From Branchinecta lynchi (lineage: Eukaryota; Arthropoda; Branchiopoda; Anostraca; Branchinectidae): a DNA stretch of 64,000 bases. The stretch covers positions 930,001 through 994,000 of the forward strand of contig JAKZAP010000018.1 of NCBI GenBank assembly GCA_023053575.1, written 5' to 3'. Below the pieces are notes generated by a model that worked only from the letters and a program-made list of their open reading frames with translations, searched no databases and was not told the origin of the DNA. Made by a program: the position numbers and the translations under genes. Shown piece after piece: positions 41,286 through 52,064 of the stretch (position 1 is its first letter; each line of letters opens with the position of its first letter).

Positions 41286-42900
41286 GTTGCGAGAGCAACA
41301 CTTTGGTTTTGGTTCTTCGCTGTCGGTTAAATGCTGAAGTTGTCAACTTATCGAAGCTTTTCAAACGGTACGTTCTAAAAAGAATCATCACATGATCAAA
41401 AGCTCTTATTCAGCGTTGTAAAAACAACAACAAAATAATATCGGAAGAAGGAACTAAATTGACTTTGAAGTCAGTTGAACTTTATCCTTTTTATCGTGAC
41501 GATGAAAACTTGGAACAGTATCTTATATAATCTAATTCGTATTATAAAGCTATCCGTAACTTTTCAGGATTAAAACACCATAGATGACACTATTAATTAT
41601 TATGAAACTACCTCACTGTTTTACATTTTCGTTTGTATCCTTTGCGTAAACAGTTAATCCTAGGTTGCAGCGATAGACCATCGACACAAACTTTCTTACC
41701 GTCAGATTTATAGAAATCGAATACAATGTGCACCCATTTGCAAAAATTCTAGCCCATCGCGAACCCATTGATGTCTATCCCGTGATAGACATCAGGTTCA
41801 CCGAAAACAAATAATGGGTACACCAGCTAGCAAAAGTTTCATTAACTATAAGTGCACAAATTCCCCCTCATCGCTGAAGATGATTGTAGCATAACACCCG
41901 ATTATTACTTACAAGTCCCTTGCCTATCTTACCATTGGGAACCAAATTGTTTTTACCATCGAATGCATCCGAAACACATACCAGGTACACCAACTAGCAA
42001 AAGCTGCAAACCCCTCATTGCCGAAGATGATTATGAGCTAACAGTCGACTCTTGCTTACAAGTCCCCTACATGTCTCACAACTGGTATCGCCTATTTTTG
42101 TTTTCAGTGTGTACCTTACTACTGAAGTTGTCAACCCCTAGAAATTTTCAAACTGGCGTATCTCATGAAGGAATTTTTGTACCAAAAAGTGGATGACATA
42201 TACTTTGATCAGCTCATCAACGGCTAACGATTGCCGTCGAAAAAAAAAAATTCTACCCGTCTTAGTTCAAAAGTTGACTTTTTTGCCGTAGGCCAACTTT
42301 CTAAGGTCACCGCCAAAAACGAATGATAAACTCAGCTGAAATCGCGAACAGACATGGACAGAAACAATAGATGGCAGCACTTTCGGACCCGTGGGAAAAA
42401 GCCACTTTTTGTTTCTGTAGATTTTTCTATTTATCACTCAAAGAAGATATGTTGGCTGTGGGGCCGGGTAACTGCCGCATATATTTAACACTTATAGATT
42501 TTAGTCCATTTTCAATTTGAAACTGGTTCCTTCCTGCTTGCGTGCTAGAACGGAGCTTTCCACTCGAAAGCAGCAACATGGTTTGATGAAACGAAAGGTG
42601 CGCTACACAACTTCAGATAGTCCTCTCTGACATGGGCTATATAACTCCACTTCACTTCGCACACAGTAGGCTCTGGCTCGAGGACAAGCGAAAACCATCC
42701 TTATTGGCCCCAGGCAAGAGTTCTACGGAGCTTTCCAAAATGTAATGTCATATTCATCAATCCGGCCTAAGGTCCACACTTTCCGTAAAAACCGCACAGG
42801 TTAGACCCTTACCAGTTACTAGGAATAAAATGAAACCGAAGTGATAGAAAAAAAAAACAAAAAAAAAACGAGGATAAAACCAAAGTGTTGCTCTCGCAAC
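41286..42900. mobile_element. Terminal-inverted-repeat element, 1.6 kb
   Basis: GTTGCGAGAGCAACACTTTG at 41286 recurs exactly inverted at the end (CAAAGTGTTGCTCTCGCAAC to 42900), giving a perfect 25-bp terminal repeat. Each end itself contains the hairpin GTTGC-GAGA-GCAAC. Inside, 41800-42080 holds two diverged units (CTAGCAAAAG, CCCCTCATNGC(T/C)GAAGATGATT, CTTACAAGTCCC) and a GATGTCTATC-CCGT-GATAGACATC hairpin near 41771-41794. No transposase is recognised, so it is probably non-autonomous. Confidence 0.6.
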
Positions 42901-42999
42901 ACAAATAGAACCCAGCTCTATTCTGCTTATTACAGCGCAACCCGACGAAAAGAGGAATCTCTAATAACCCTTATACGACATAATACGCAACAATGCATT

Positions 43000-43175
43000 A
43001 TGCTTCCATTGTGACGAACAAGGTCCGCTTTTCACGTGGCTTGCTAGCTCAACTCTACTACGCTGTGGCGCTACCCCACGTCCAATATTCGAGCCCCATT
43101 CTGGAAATTATTCATGGCAACCGAGCAGTCTCGAATCCGGTCGCTCTGTTTACGGTACTCAAAATACTTCCTTAA
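43000..43175 (+). pseudogene. Possible LINE fragment (reverse-transcriptase C-terminus)
   Basis: The translation NKVRFSRGLLAQLYYAVALP then HVQYSSPI resembles the thumb region of CR1/jockey-type polymerases (..KvR..l....l..LY.al..PhL.Y..p.W). Very short and unsupported by flanking sequence. Confidence 0.3.
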
Positions 43176-43204
43176 AATGCGACTTCCTTAAAAAGACACG
43201 CAAC

Positions 43205-43515
43205 CAGGGGCGTCACGTACAGGGGGGGGGGGGGGGGGGAGCACAATGTTGTCGACCAGTCGGTAAAAAATAACCGCACCGCTATTTTCCGTAAAAACAG
43301 TCGATTTTTCTTAAAACCAGCCGGTTTTTCTTAAAAATAATACATGTTTTCTTAAAGACAGTTAGTTTTTCTGAAAACTAGATTCTTGGTCAAAACGGTC
43401 GTTTTTTCATAGAAAGGGTCGCTTTTTCTGCAAAAACAGTTGGTAAAAATGACTAGCCAGTCGGTATAAACCTTGCCCCCACTCCCCCTAAACATTTTGG
43501 CTAGTAACGCCTCTG
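43205..43515. mobile_element. hAT-like non-autonomous element, second copy
   Basis: Ends CAGGGGCGTCACG and AGTAACGCCTCTG are inverted. Flanks CACGCAAC (43197-43204) and CAGGCAAT (43516-43523) agree at 6 of 8 bases, a decayed 8-bp duplication. A poly-G run starts after CACGTACA (about 43221-43238), and AGTCGGTAAAAA words are shared with 3109-3530. Confidence 0.6.
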
Positions 43516-43659
43516 CAGGCAATAGGTACCTAGTTAGAAAGTTCAGCCTGGCAGAACCTATGGAGGCTGTAGACAAAGTAGTTAAGAATGTTCCTGGAAC
43601 GACCGCACACCCATGGTTACCGATACTTTATGCCCGATGGATGACCAATGATTAACTCG

Positions 43660-44110
43660 CCCTTTGATCTCATTTGTAGTGTTGTATATACTTTGACACT
43701 GATCGCTACTTGTCTTTTCTCTCTGTTATTCTTTGCCCTTTCTTTCATTTAATCCGTTCTTTTTCATTTTGAATGTAACGTGTTACAAAGAATATACATA
43801 CAAACAGTAAGAACAAAAATAAAAACGACACTGATACTGAAAGTGTTCGCAAGGATTATTTTATAATATGCTGATCTTGAGTCACAGGTCACCCGATGAA
43901 AAATTTGCAGCCTGTGTAGTTGTACGAAAAAGTGTCATGTATTGGTATCTAGTAGTACAGAATAGTGAATACTTTAATTCAATGCGCCTCACACTGGGCT
44001 AATCTTAAGCAGTAGTATTCAGTAGCATCCAGTCTTGCTATAGTAGCATCACTTGGTACTGCATGCTACTTTTTCCTACAACTTCATATTACTATTTTGA
44101 GATGATTTTA
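43660..44110. repeat. Diverged repeat related to 3122-4075
   Basis: GATGAAAAATTTGCAGCCTG, GTACGAAAAAGTG, GCCTCACACTGGGCTAAT, AGTAGTATTCAGTAGCATCC and ACTGCATGCTACTTTTTCC recur in the same order as in the 3.1-4.1-kb region. Before it (43660-43860) nothing is recognised. Confidence 0.45.
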
Positions 44111-44143
44111 CGTCGGACACAGATATTAAATAGCTTATAGAAT

Positions 44144-44290
44144 AAATATTCCTTCAGCCCAAGCTGACTCCGAATCATCCAACTTGAGCGGCTTTGAACC
44201 TGAAGAGGACCCCTGCCAAGAAGGGCCGAAATATAGTTCTAATAAAATTCAGCTGACGCATCCGTTTTGCACTATCAAGTACAAGGAAAT
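44144..44290 (+). ncRNA. Hammerhead-ribozyme-like motif in a dispersed element (best single arm)
   Basis: The single arm reads CCAACTTGAG..TTTGAAC, CTGAAGA, GGACCCCTGCCAAGAAGGGCC, GAAATATAG, CAGCTGACG, CATCC, GTTTTGCACTATCAAGT. CUGANGA and GAAA flank a stem II (GG, bulged A, CCC with GGGCC). A stem I can form between GAAC just before CUGA and GUUU after the putative cleavage C, reinforced by ACUUGA with UCAAGU. Stem III is weak (AGCU-type pairs), and the base before the cleavage C is C instead of the canonical U. The family tail AATAAATATTCCTTCAGCCC lies at the left. Activity is unproven. Confidence 0.4.
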
Positions 44291-44299
44291 TAAGAATTC

Positions 44300-45630
44300 C
44301 GGCATCGAAGAATCGTATCCAGGTGGTGAGCAACTTGAAGGAAGTGAATGTATGTGCGTTTCCAGTGCTTATGGCACTTTCATGCAAGGAAAAAGTTACC
44401 ATTATCACCACAAACAGAGAGGAGTTAGTTTTAACAGCGAGCATCGAAGATAAAGGACATTTATTAACACAAACTCCTCGAGAAACAAAAACGAAAAGAA
44501 AATCTATCCATATATATCAAATGACTGGAATCACAGAAACACTCCAAGCAAGAGGAATACTGAAATGGTTACAGCTTGGTCGCACTGGGCTCGTTTCCTG
44601 GCTTTTTGGATTGCAAAAGTAGAAAAAAGAACAGGATACAATTAATTCTGAATGCTGTCGTTTTAAATTCAGGAGATCAATTAGAACAAAACAGCGTGTA
44701 TAATTATGTTACAGGAACCCAAATTGACCCCTAACTGCAGTCTGCTCATTATCCCCAAGCGGTCACAAAGCCCACCAAGCCCATTCAGTTGCTTGTCGAA
44801 CAGGTGGCTTTTTGAGCCCAGCGTGACCGAGCTCTTGAGACTTCTAAGGAATGACTTAGAGAAAGAAAATTAAAAAATAAATAAAATACGAAGTAGACAT
44901 TTGACACTCCACGTCTCCATCCACACCCAAACTTCGTGAGGAAGGGGAGTCACTTCCGAGTATTATACATTTTAGGATGTAACAAAGTAATACAGTTTCT
45001 GAACATGATGTGTTAAGCTTAGACTAATCGTTCCAAAGAATACATCACTTCCACAAAATTTCACTGATACATTATGGTTCGGCCAATCACAGAGGCGAGA
45101 ACAACGATGCTTAGCGATACTTCCAAATCTACGAGAACGGCCGAAGAGCCTGCTCGTTAGCAGAAGAAGAGGAGTTCAAATCACTAATTCCGTTAGGATA
45201 GTGAATTTAAGTTTGGTGTTAATAGTTTGGGATCTACACTAGTCCCATTAATCAACCGTGTACATACACGCTGAATACTCAAATTCGTGACAAACTGTTT
45301 CGATAACTTTGGTGAGACAATACCGACAAATCGAGCACAAAACCCGGAAAACGACGAGACAACCTAACAAATCTAGAGATAATCTAGAAAACGGTTGCTG
45401 CAACAACCTCCACACTGCAACATCAACTGGACTTCGTCAAGGAACTAGTTCTTGCTTCGGCGAGAAATACACTCTCATTGTTAGGCTTGACTCGATATTC
45501 GTAAATCCTAAAAAAAAAATGATATTTTGTTACGGTAGCAAAAGAAGAACATAAACAGCCCTAAAACTGATTTCTAACTAGTAAGGACGATGTTACCAGC
45601 TTGTATATGACAGTGCTAAACGGGTACGTC
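44300..45630. other. No recognised feature
   Basis: Open frames at 44323-44622 and 45309-45554 have no recognisable family. Intergenic or GPCPD1 downstream sequence. Confidence 0.35.
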
Positions 45631-45639
45631 ACCTGAAAC

Positions 45640-45765
45640 AGCGGCTTTGAGCGTGAATAGGATCCATGCCAAGAAGGGTCAAAATATAATTCTAATAAAA
45701 TTTCAGCTGATCACGTATCCGTTTTGCACTGTCAAATTTGACTCATAGTCACCTTGAGCTGAACG
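45640..45765 (+). repeat. Hammerhead-like element, decayed single arm
   Basis: Reads GCGTGAATAGGATCCATGCC, AAGAAGGGTCAAAATATAATTC, CAGCTGATCACGTATCC, GTTTTGCACTGTCAAATTTG. Both the CUGA and the GAAA core parts are mutated. Confidence 0.55.
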
Positions 45766-45784
45766 AATAGTTACTAGCTTGTAT

Positions 45785-45800
45785 GCCCCCCCCCCCCCCG
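45785..45800 (+). repeat. Poly-C run
   Basis: About 15 uninterrupted C bases. The open frame starting inside it is not a recognisable protein. Confidence 0.8.
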
Positions 45801-46084
45801 GTGTCTGATTTCCGTCTGAAGCTCACATTCGAATGCCTTGAATTTTACCCTTCTTTCTTTGCGAAATTCGACAAGCACAACCTAAATTTCAAGCTTTACA
45901 AGAAGGATGTATTTCAAGGAGTGATGCTTTTAAGGAGCCACTTTCTGTGGATGCTTCCCAGTTTCCTCTCAGTTGAAAAAGGTGGTGGAGGCACTCGGTG
46001 GTGCCCACTATGCCCACAATTATGTTGCCCGCTCTCACAACGCCCATGCTCAGAATGCATGCGATCACAATTCACGGTTTAATC

Positions 46085-46800
46085 TCCTTGGAGTGGTCGT
46101 TTCGTCTGATATCTCGTGGAAAAAAACACTGATAGCATGATTAGAAAAGCTAATGCGTCTATTGTTATGTTAAAAATACTAACTAAATTTAAGGTCCCTA
46201 AAAAAGATGTTGCGTCTGTATTGTACGTTTGTTCGTCCTCTTGTGGAGTATGCTTGTCCGGTTTGGCACTATGGTATTACGAAGGATGAATCTGACCGTA
46301 TAGAGAATATTCAGAAACGTGCCCTAAGAATTGTGAACAGGGGCCCTAAAATCCCGTACTCTGGCCTTCTTTCTTTATTTGGACTGGATGCGCTGTCTAA
46401 TAGGAGGCAGAAGTTGTGTCAAAATTTTGGACTAAAACTCCTTGAACACCCAACTCTCCGTTCCCTTTTACCCCCTGATTTTGAGGTTGAACGCCCAAGG
46501 CCACCAAGGCAAGTATCCACCAAAGTCCCGAAGCTCATGCCGATCGCATGTAACTGGGAAAGATGTTGTAATAGCTTCATTCCGAAATTTGTGGATTTTT
46601 ACAATAATGTTATTTTGTCTTAGTTATTTTGTTATGAATTTTATTTCGGTTGTTGACTTCAATGGTTTACCTTTTATTTTGATTACGAATGTGATTTTAA
46701 CAATTGTTGTATATATTACCTGACAAAGGTCAAACAATTTGGTTGGACAACTACGAAATTTTGTACCTGAATTATACAATAAATCTAAATCTAAACGGTT
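46085..46800 (+). pseudogene. LINE fragment with 3' tail
   Basis: The frame 46207-46623 encodes LRLYCTFVRPLVEYACPVWH, IENIQKRALRIVNRGPKIPY, LSNRRQKLCQNFGLKLL and NSFIPKFVDFYNN, the C-terminal end of a jockey/CR1-type reverse transcriptase. Upstream remnants (NLLGVVVSSDISWK; IRKANASIVMLK) lie in other frames, so it is frameshifted and 5'-truncated. It ends at TAAATCTAAATCTAAA, a short repeat tail typical of several LINE clades. This is the best-preserved LINE end in the window. Confidence 0.75.
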
Positions 46801-46967
46801 GAAAACGCCGGCAGTTGAGGGGGGAGGTCTAAATCATCCCGGGACGAATCACAAATATTGCATTAATGTCAGATCTTCGCTGAAAGTAATCGAGCGGTAA
46901 TTATAATTCAATTATTCCCAAAATTCTGATAACACAAAATGCCCGGGATTGTCAAAGTACAATTTGG

Positions 46968-47211
46968 TTAATTCACCATAAAACTGCGGATGAAATAAGG
47001 CACGAATGAGTTCAAATAGCGTTCATTGCTATAAGCGGGCGGGTTCATTAGCTGAGCTTTCTTAGCTGCCCTTGACGTACTCCTTGTTGGGCAAGTATCC
47101 ATTCTTCTTTTCTTTGGGTGGCAGGATCTCACGGTGCATTTCCGAGGCAAGGCACTTTTGTTCCGAATTTCATTGTGAGATCGTGCCGACGCGACGCAAG
47201 GGTTTTCATTC
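46968..47211 (-). CDS. Possible terminal coding exon of the GPCPD1-like gene (tentative)
   Basis: After acceptor ACCTGATTTAG an open frame in the required phase 2 (AA|G = Lys) runs to TAA, ending ERYLNSFVPYFIRSFMVN. It follows the exon at 47672-47512 by 300 bp. The translation is basic (CHPKKRRMDTC) and does not resemble GPCPD1 C-termini I know, though that end is variable. Another frame over 47049-47150 looks protein-like (LPPKEKKNGYLPNKEYVKGS, stop) but has no suitable acceptor. Treat as a guess. Confidence 0.3.
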
Positions 47212-47511
47212 CTAAATCAGGTTTTCCATTGGCGGCAAAAAGGAGGGTAGCGTTTGTTTTTGCAAACCCACTCACGTAGCGTCTATTTAGTCACATACTC
47301 TCTACATAAAAATAAGCTAAAAATAAAATTTCTAATCATGCTTGTACAGCTTCTGCTTCTAACTAAAATTCTATTTCCATTCCATTTCAACTATTTTTCT
47401 TATAATCCACCTTAGCTCAGTGCTCTAAGAAACGGAGGGTTACGTGGTTTGACTGAGACAAAGGACGGCGGCTATTCTCCATCATGACTTAAACTGCTTG
47501 CGGATACTTAC

Positions 47512-47672
47512 TTGTCGTAAATGATGCCATCTAGCCCCAGCTTTTTCATCTGTTTGATCACTTCAGGGTCATTGTTGTCTTCTCCCCAGCAGAACATCGT
47601 GAGGCCATGGTTCTTCACAAACTTGACCTGGCTGGGGTCGCGGAGAAGATCCTCAGCATGGACGTTGATACC
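47512..47672 (-). CDS. gpcpd1: GPCPD1-like glycerophosphodiester phosphodiesterase, exon encoding end of GDPD barrel
   Basis: Encodes GINVHAEDLLRDPSQVKFVK, then NHGLTMFCWGEDNNDPEVI and KKLGLDGIIYD, the last strands of the glycerophosphodiester phosphodiesterase TIM barrel. GINVHAEDLLR and FCWGEDNNDPE closely follow GPCPD1 proteins, cytosolic enzymes that split glycerophosphocholine into choline and glycerol-3-phosphate. It starts after TTGTTTAAG in phase 0 and ends at GTAAGT in phase 2. It continues from the exon at 52200-52065. Confidence 0.93.
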
Positions 47673-47699
47673 CTTAAACAAAAAAACAATTATCACTGC

Positions 47700-47960
47700 C
47701 AAGGTAGATGGGATTCTTTTGCTCGACCTTTGAATTATCCCGACGCAAATCTCACATTCACCACACTGAAAACTTACAGATGAGAGCATTCATGATTATC
47801 AAAACTTCACCATCTTGAGGCATGTTTACGATTTGGGTACTAATAAAAAGGATATTCTTCTCATACCGTTTTGAGCTCCTGATTTTCCATTTTATTCCTG
47901 TTGGAGGGGGGGGGGGGCTTCTAGTGACAAAATTAATCAGGATACGTGAATTCTTACGAT
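47700..47960. other. GPCPD1 intron with poly-G run
   Basis: Poly-G at about 47906-47917; otherwise nothing recognised. Confidence 0.4.
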
Positions 47961-48242
47961 GAGCGTGTTCCACCCTACTTACCGTAATTACGACGCGAAT
48001 TTTGGCTTGTTGCTGTCACGGCTGGAACGCGTTTTTAAATTTTCGGTAAAATACCCCTCCACGGGAAATCACGTTACAGAGATCCGTAGTTACCACGCTA
48101 CTACGCTCCCGAGCATGGTAAGCAAATAGTTGCTATTAGTTACTATTTCAATAAGGTTGACGGTCAGCGTAGTAACTTTTCGTGAGGTTGGAACGGAAAT
48201 AGTAACTAATAGTTACTATTTCTACAAGGGTGGAACACGCTC
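47961..48242. mobile_element. Family F MITE, best copy
   Basis: The ends GAGCGTGTTCCACCCT and AGGGTGGAACACGCTC are exact 16-bp inverted repeats, length 282 bp. The interior contains CGTAGTTACCACGC, GAGCATGGTAAGCAAATAG and ATAGTAACTAATAGTTACTA near-palindromes. Copies occur at 57378-57682 and, decayed, at 6427-6690. No clear target duplication; superfamily unassigned. Confidence 0.75.
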
Positions 48243-48454
48243 CATATTTCTATTTCCTTTTTACTCGTCATTATAGCGACAGCCTAGACACCAGCAGTAG
48301 ACGTGACCGAGTTGTCGGAACCCACGTAAGACACAGTAACAGCTTTGTTCCGGCATTTGTTAAACTGTTTAACGCTTCATCCACCATTAAAGAGCCCACA
48401 TGATTTTATATTAGTTTTTAAGCACATATTGTTCGACCGTTTAGTAGTATTATT

Positions 48455-49880
48455 ATGGCACTTGCCCTTCGGCCAAGTGCCATATAGCGATAGCAATTTC
48501 TGTCCGTCCGTCGGTCTGTCTGTCGGTCGGTCCGGGTTTTGCTAGTTCGGGCACTTCCACATAAGCTAGGACGATGAAACTTGGCAGGCATATCAGGGGC
48601 CCCAAATGATTTAAGCTGGAAATAGTCACTTCCCCGATCCGAGCATCGTAGGGGGAGTGGAGGGAGGGGAAATCCAGAATCTTGAGGTATTTATAACTCT
48701 TGAACGGGTGATCGGATCTTAATGAAACTTGGTATTTGGAAAGACCACGTGTCTCAGACTATCCACATAAAATTCGGACCGGATCCGGTGACTGGAGGGG
48801 GGGGGGGTTGGAGAGGGGAACCGGAAATCGTGGGAAATACTTAGAGTGGAGGGATCAGGATGAAACTTGGTGGGAAGAGCAAGCACAAGTCCTAGATACA
48901 ACATTGACATAACCGGACCGGATTCGAGCAATATGGGGGGGGGGGGATTTCTGATTAAACTTGAGTTCGGTACTTCCTGATGCACTAGGACGATGCAACT
49001 GGGCTGGGATATCAGGGACTTAAATAAACCGACTTGACAGTAGTCGTTTGAATGATCCGATCATCGTGGGGGGAGTGGCCGGAGGGGGAATCCAGAATCT
49101 TGAGGTATTTATAACTCTTGAACGGGTGATCGGATCTTAATAAAACTTGGTGTTTGGAAAGACCTCGTGTCTCAGACGATCCACATAAAATCTGGACCGG
49201 ATCCGGTGACTTCGGGGGTGTTGGAGAGGGGAACCGGAAATATTGGGAAATGATTAGAGTGGAGGGATCAGGATGAAACTTGGTGGGAAGAGCAAGCACA
49301 AGTCCTAGATACATCATTGACATAACCGGACCGGATTCGAGCAATATGGGGGGAGTTGGGGGGAGGGGGCGGATTTCTGATTAAATGTGAGTTCGGTACT
49401 TCCTGATGCACTAGGACGATACAACTGGGCTGGCATTTCAGGGATTTGAATAAACCGACTTGACAATAGTCGTTTGCATGATCCGATCATCGTGGGGGGA
49501 GTGGCCGGAGGGGGAATCCGGAATCTTGAGGTATTTAAAACTCTTGAACGGGTGATTGGATCTTAATGAAACTTGGTATTTGGAAAGACCTCGTGTCTCA
49601 GACCATCCACATAAAATCCGAACAGGATCCGGGTGACTTCGGGGGGAGTTGGAGAGGGGAACCGGAAATCTTGGGAAACGCTTAGAGTGGCGGGACCAGG
49701 ATGAAACTTGGTGGGAAGAGCAAGCACAAGTCCTACATACATCATTGACGTGAAATTCGATACCTTATTTCTAGATTTAATCCTACGGGGGGTTAAAGGG
49801 GGGATTTTGAGACATTTTCATCTACTTTCTTGTACCACCTACTCATAACAAGCGCCATATGAGCTCGTAGCTCTTGTTCT
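48455..49880 (-). repeat. Family A minisatellite element (pearl/HINE-like), copy 3
   Basis: Plus-strand order: hairpin ATGGCACTTG-CCCTTCGGC-CAAGTGCCAT (48455-48483), CTGTCCGTCCGTCGGTCTGTC microsatellite (about 48500-48532), GTTTTGCTAGTTCGGGCAC, then units of roughly 130-150 bp with GATGAAACTTGG and G-rich stretches, ending CATATGAGCTCGTAGCTCTT near 49875. Higher-order similarity links 48640-48960, 49070-49380 and 49490-49745. It is inverted relative to the 31-34-kb copy. Confidence 0.7.
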
Positions 49881-51050
49881 TTTTGTTTTCTCTCTGTCGT
49901 TTCGATGCAAACTTGAAATAGCAGTTGACTCTGCAGTTACCCTTGCCTTTTTTTTGTTTATATATATTGATGTGTATTTATAATAATAATAATTTATTAA
50001 AGCCAACAAAGGGCCATACAACAGTATTCATTATCGCACTTAACTAGCAAGTTGAACTTCAAAATTACATACAATAAAATCACTTCTTTTTACCCTTCTA
50101 GCATTGCCAAATTACCTCCGATCTAAACTTCCAGTATACACTTAAAATATTTACATACCGACCGAATTACCTGACGATTTGTCGACTTCATAATACCAGG
50201 GAATAGTATGGGCACCCCACCAAAAAAAACATCTCTAATTTCCTTCACCCCCGGATTAATGTATTTATATGTTGACGTTGGAATCAGTTAGTCGGCCGCC
50301 GTGCGTAAGATCCTTAATGAACAAACGATTTATTTATGTATTAGCATTTAACACAAGCATGTATCAACGGACAACACTTGTTTCGCTCTCATTAAAACAA
50401 AGCAAAAAGTAATTTTCCAAGGTTAAATAAAAATGTACTTTATTTCATAATAGCTTGTAACGATCACCATTCATGCAATTAATCATGACAAAATTACATA
50501 AATATAAATTTTATCGATACGTACAACTTATTAATATCGTTTAACTTAACGAGGATTAGAATATTGGGTGAGGGTACCCAAGACTTAACGAGGATTAGAA
50601 TATTGGGTGAAACAGGGTACCCAAGATTTTATATAGCAACCAGTCGAGTTTATGGGTGGTCTTACTAGTCTCTGGGAAGCAGCTTCCCTCTATCTTTGTC
50701 GCGTGTTGGGCCTGCTACTTACTAGGGTCTCACAATAAGGTAAAATGGAGCGATGTATGTATATATGTATGTATGTATATATGTATTGTCCATCATAAAT
50801 GTAAGAATACAACGCTGATGGAGTAATAAAGAAAGAAAAGAAAAGGAAAAGAAACGAATAGCTTCTGACGAATATAAATGCGCATGCGATGCCAGACATC
50901 TGCTCAGAACATTATTGTCAGCTGATGCCGTCTTTCAGCAAGCGTTGGCAGGTCACGCTTGACCATTCCATACTCATATGAAACAAAGCCCGGTCCGAGC
51001 ATAATACAATTGTGACATTGAGGCTTATGGAAAATTCAACGGAGAGCTAC
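49881..51050. other. GPCPD1 intron; short tandem duplication at about 50545-50630
   Basis: GACTTAACGAGGATTAGAAT followed by ATTGGGTGA..GGGTACCCAA occurs twice in tandem with a period of roughly 45 bp. A TATGTATGTATATATG stretch lies near 50755-50785. No gene is recognised. Confidence 0.5.
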
Positions 51051-51054
51051 CAAG

Positions 51055-51420
51055 TTCGTACCAAATCTGCGCGATCTTCCCTACCAAGTGAGATTAGCCA
51101 AGTTGTGCCTTCCCACCATTGCATACAGATTTTTTAGAGGAGACCTGACGAAAAAATTCAAATTAATCAATGGAAGTTATGACAATTTTGAAGTGACTGA
51201 TTTAGTAAGATTCAGCACTAGCCGTCATCATCGGGGGCACGCGTACAAGCTTATAAAGTCAAGATTCCACCAGGAAGTTTTTAAGTGAGGTTTTTGCAAC
51301 AGAACTGTTGATCCTTGGAACAGCTTACCGAAGACGCGCTTAAAGCTGAATCGATCAATAGTTTCAAGTGCATTGTTGATGAGATTTTTAACTCGATCAG
51401 TTCGACTACTCAAAATTTCT
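51055..51420 (+). pseudogene. LINE fragment (reverse-transcriptase C-terminus)
   Basis: Translations give RLAKLCLPTIAYRFFRGDLT, KKFKLINGSYD and RHHRGHAYKLIKSRF, then, in another frame, LEQLTEDALKAESINSFKC. This is the conserved order L.LPTL.yRR.RGDli..FK...g..........RGH..kl.k.R then NSLP..vv.A.sin.FK of CR1/jockey-type LINE polymerases. Decayed and truncated. An ATT microsatellite follows at 51463-51480. Confidence 0.65.
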
Positions 51421-51744
51421 TGGAGTTATTTAGAGGCGAAAGCCTTTTCTCTTGCTTTGTATTATTATTATTATTATTTATTCGAATCCTTCAAAACCGA
51501 AGAGTGATGTATAAAAAAGGAACAGCAGCATGTCAGTCAAACTCACACACACTTACATACTAATAAACAACTGACCGTTAAAGACAAATTAGCCTACTAA
51601 ATATACAACGAAATATATGAAAAGAAAAAACATAGTTCAAAATAAACAAACTAATCAGGGCGCTTTTTTGTGGAAAAAGGAAAAAGGTTGTGACGAAGAA
51701 GAATGTTGTCAGCCTTTCTATGAAAGTTCAATGATTTTTATTAT

Positions 51745-51855
51745 ATTATTATTATAACCCTAACAACCTTTTTCTGGACGGCTCCGAGTCTATCAGTATG
51801 TGCGTTTGTGAATCCTGGCTGAGAAGCTCGACAAGCATAGTCCGCGCAAGGTCGA
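51745..51855 (-). pseudogene. LINE fragment (very short)
   Basis: The minus-strand translation CADYACRASQPGFTNAHTDR then LGAVQKKVVR matches the LEYAs..W.P.....iDrLE.VQrrA.R motif of LINE polymerases. An ATAATAATAATAT stretch follows. Only about 35 codons are recognisable. Confidence 0.4.
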
Positions 51856-52064
51856 ATGGAGTGGTGCTACTTTTCGAGTAACATACTCTACGTGCTTATT
51901 CCACCTTACCAAACGAGGTGACATTCACCACCCTGCCAGGCAGTGGATATAAGCGAGTCTAAACAATTCAATCGTTGCTTCTCTGCTACTGACGTGGCGT
52001 CGCATAACACCTTAGAAATTTTCTTAAAATAATAACGATAAAATTAAATTGTTTAAGCTGTTAC

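Noticed and set aside
48719..49745. Several minus-strand open frames of 60-110 residues with similar sequences
   Set aside because: They are translations of the family A core repeats in another copy.
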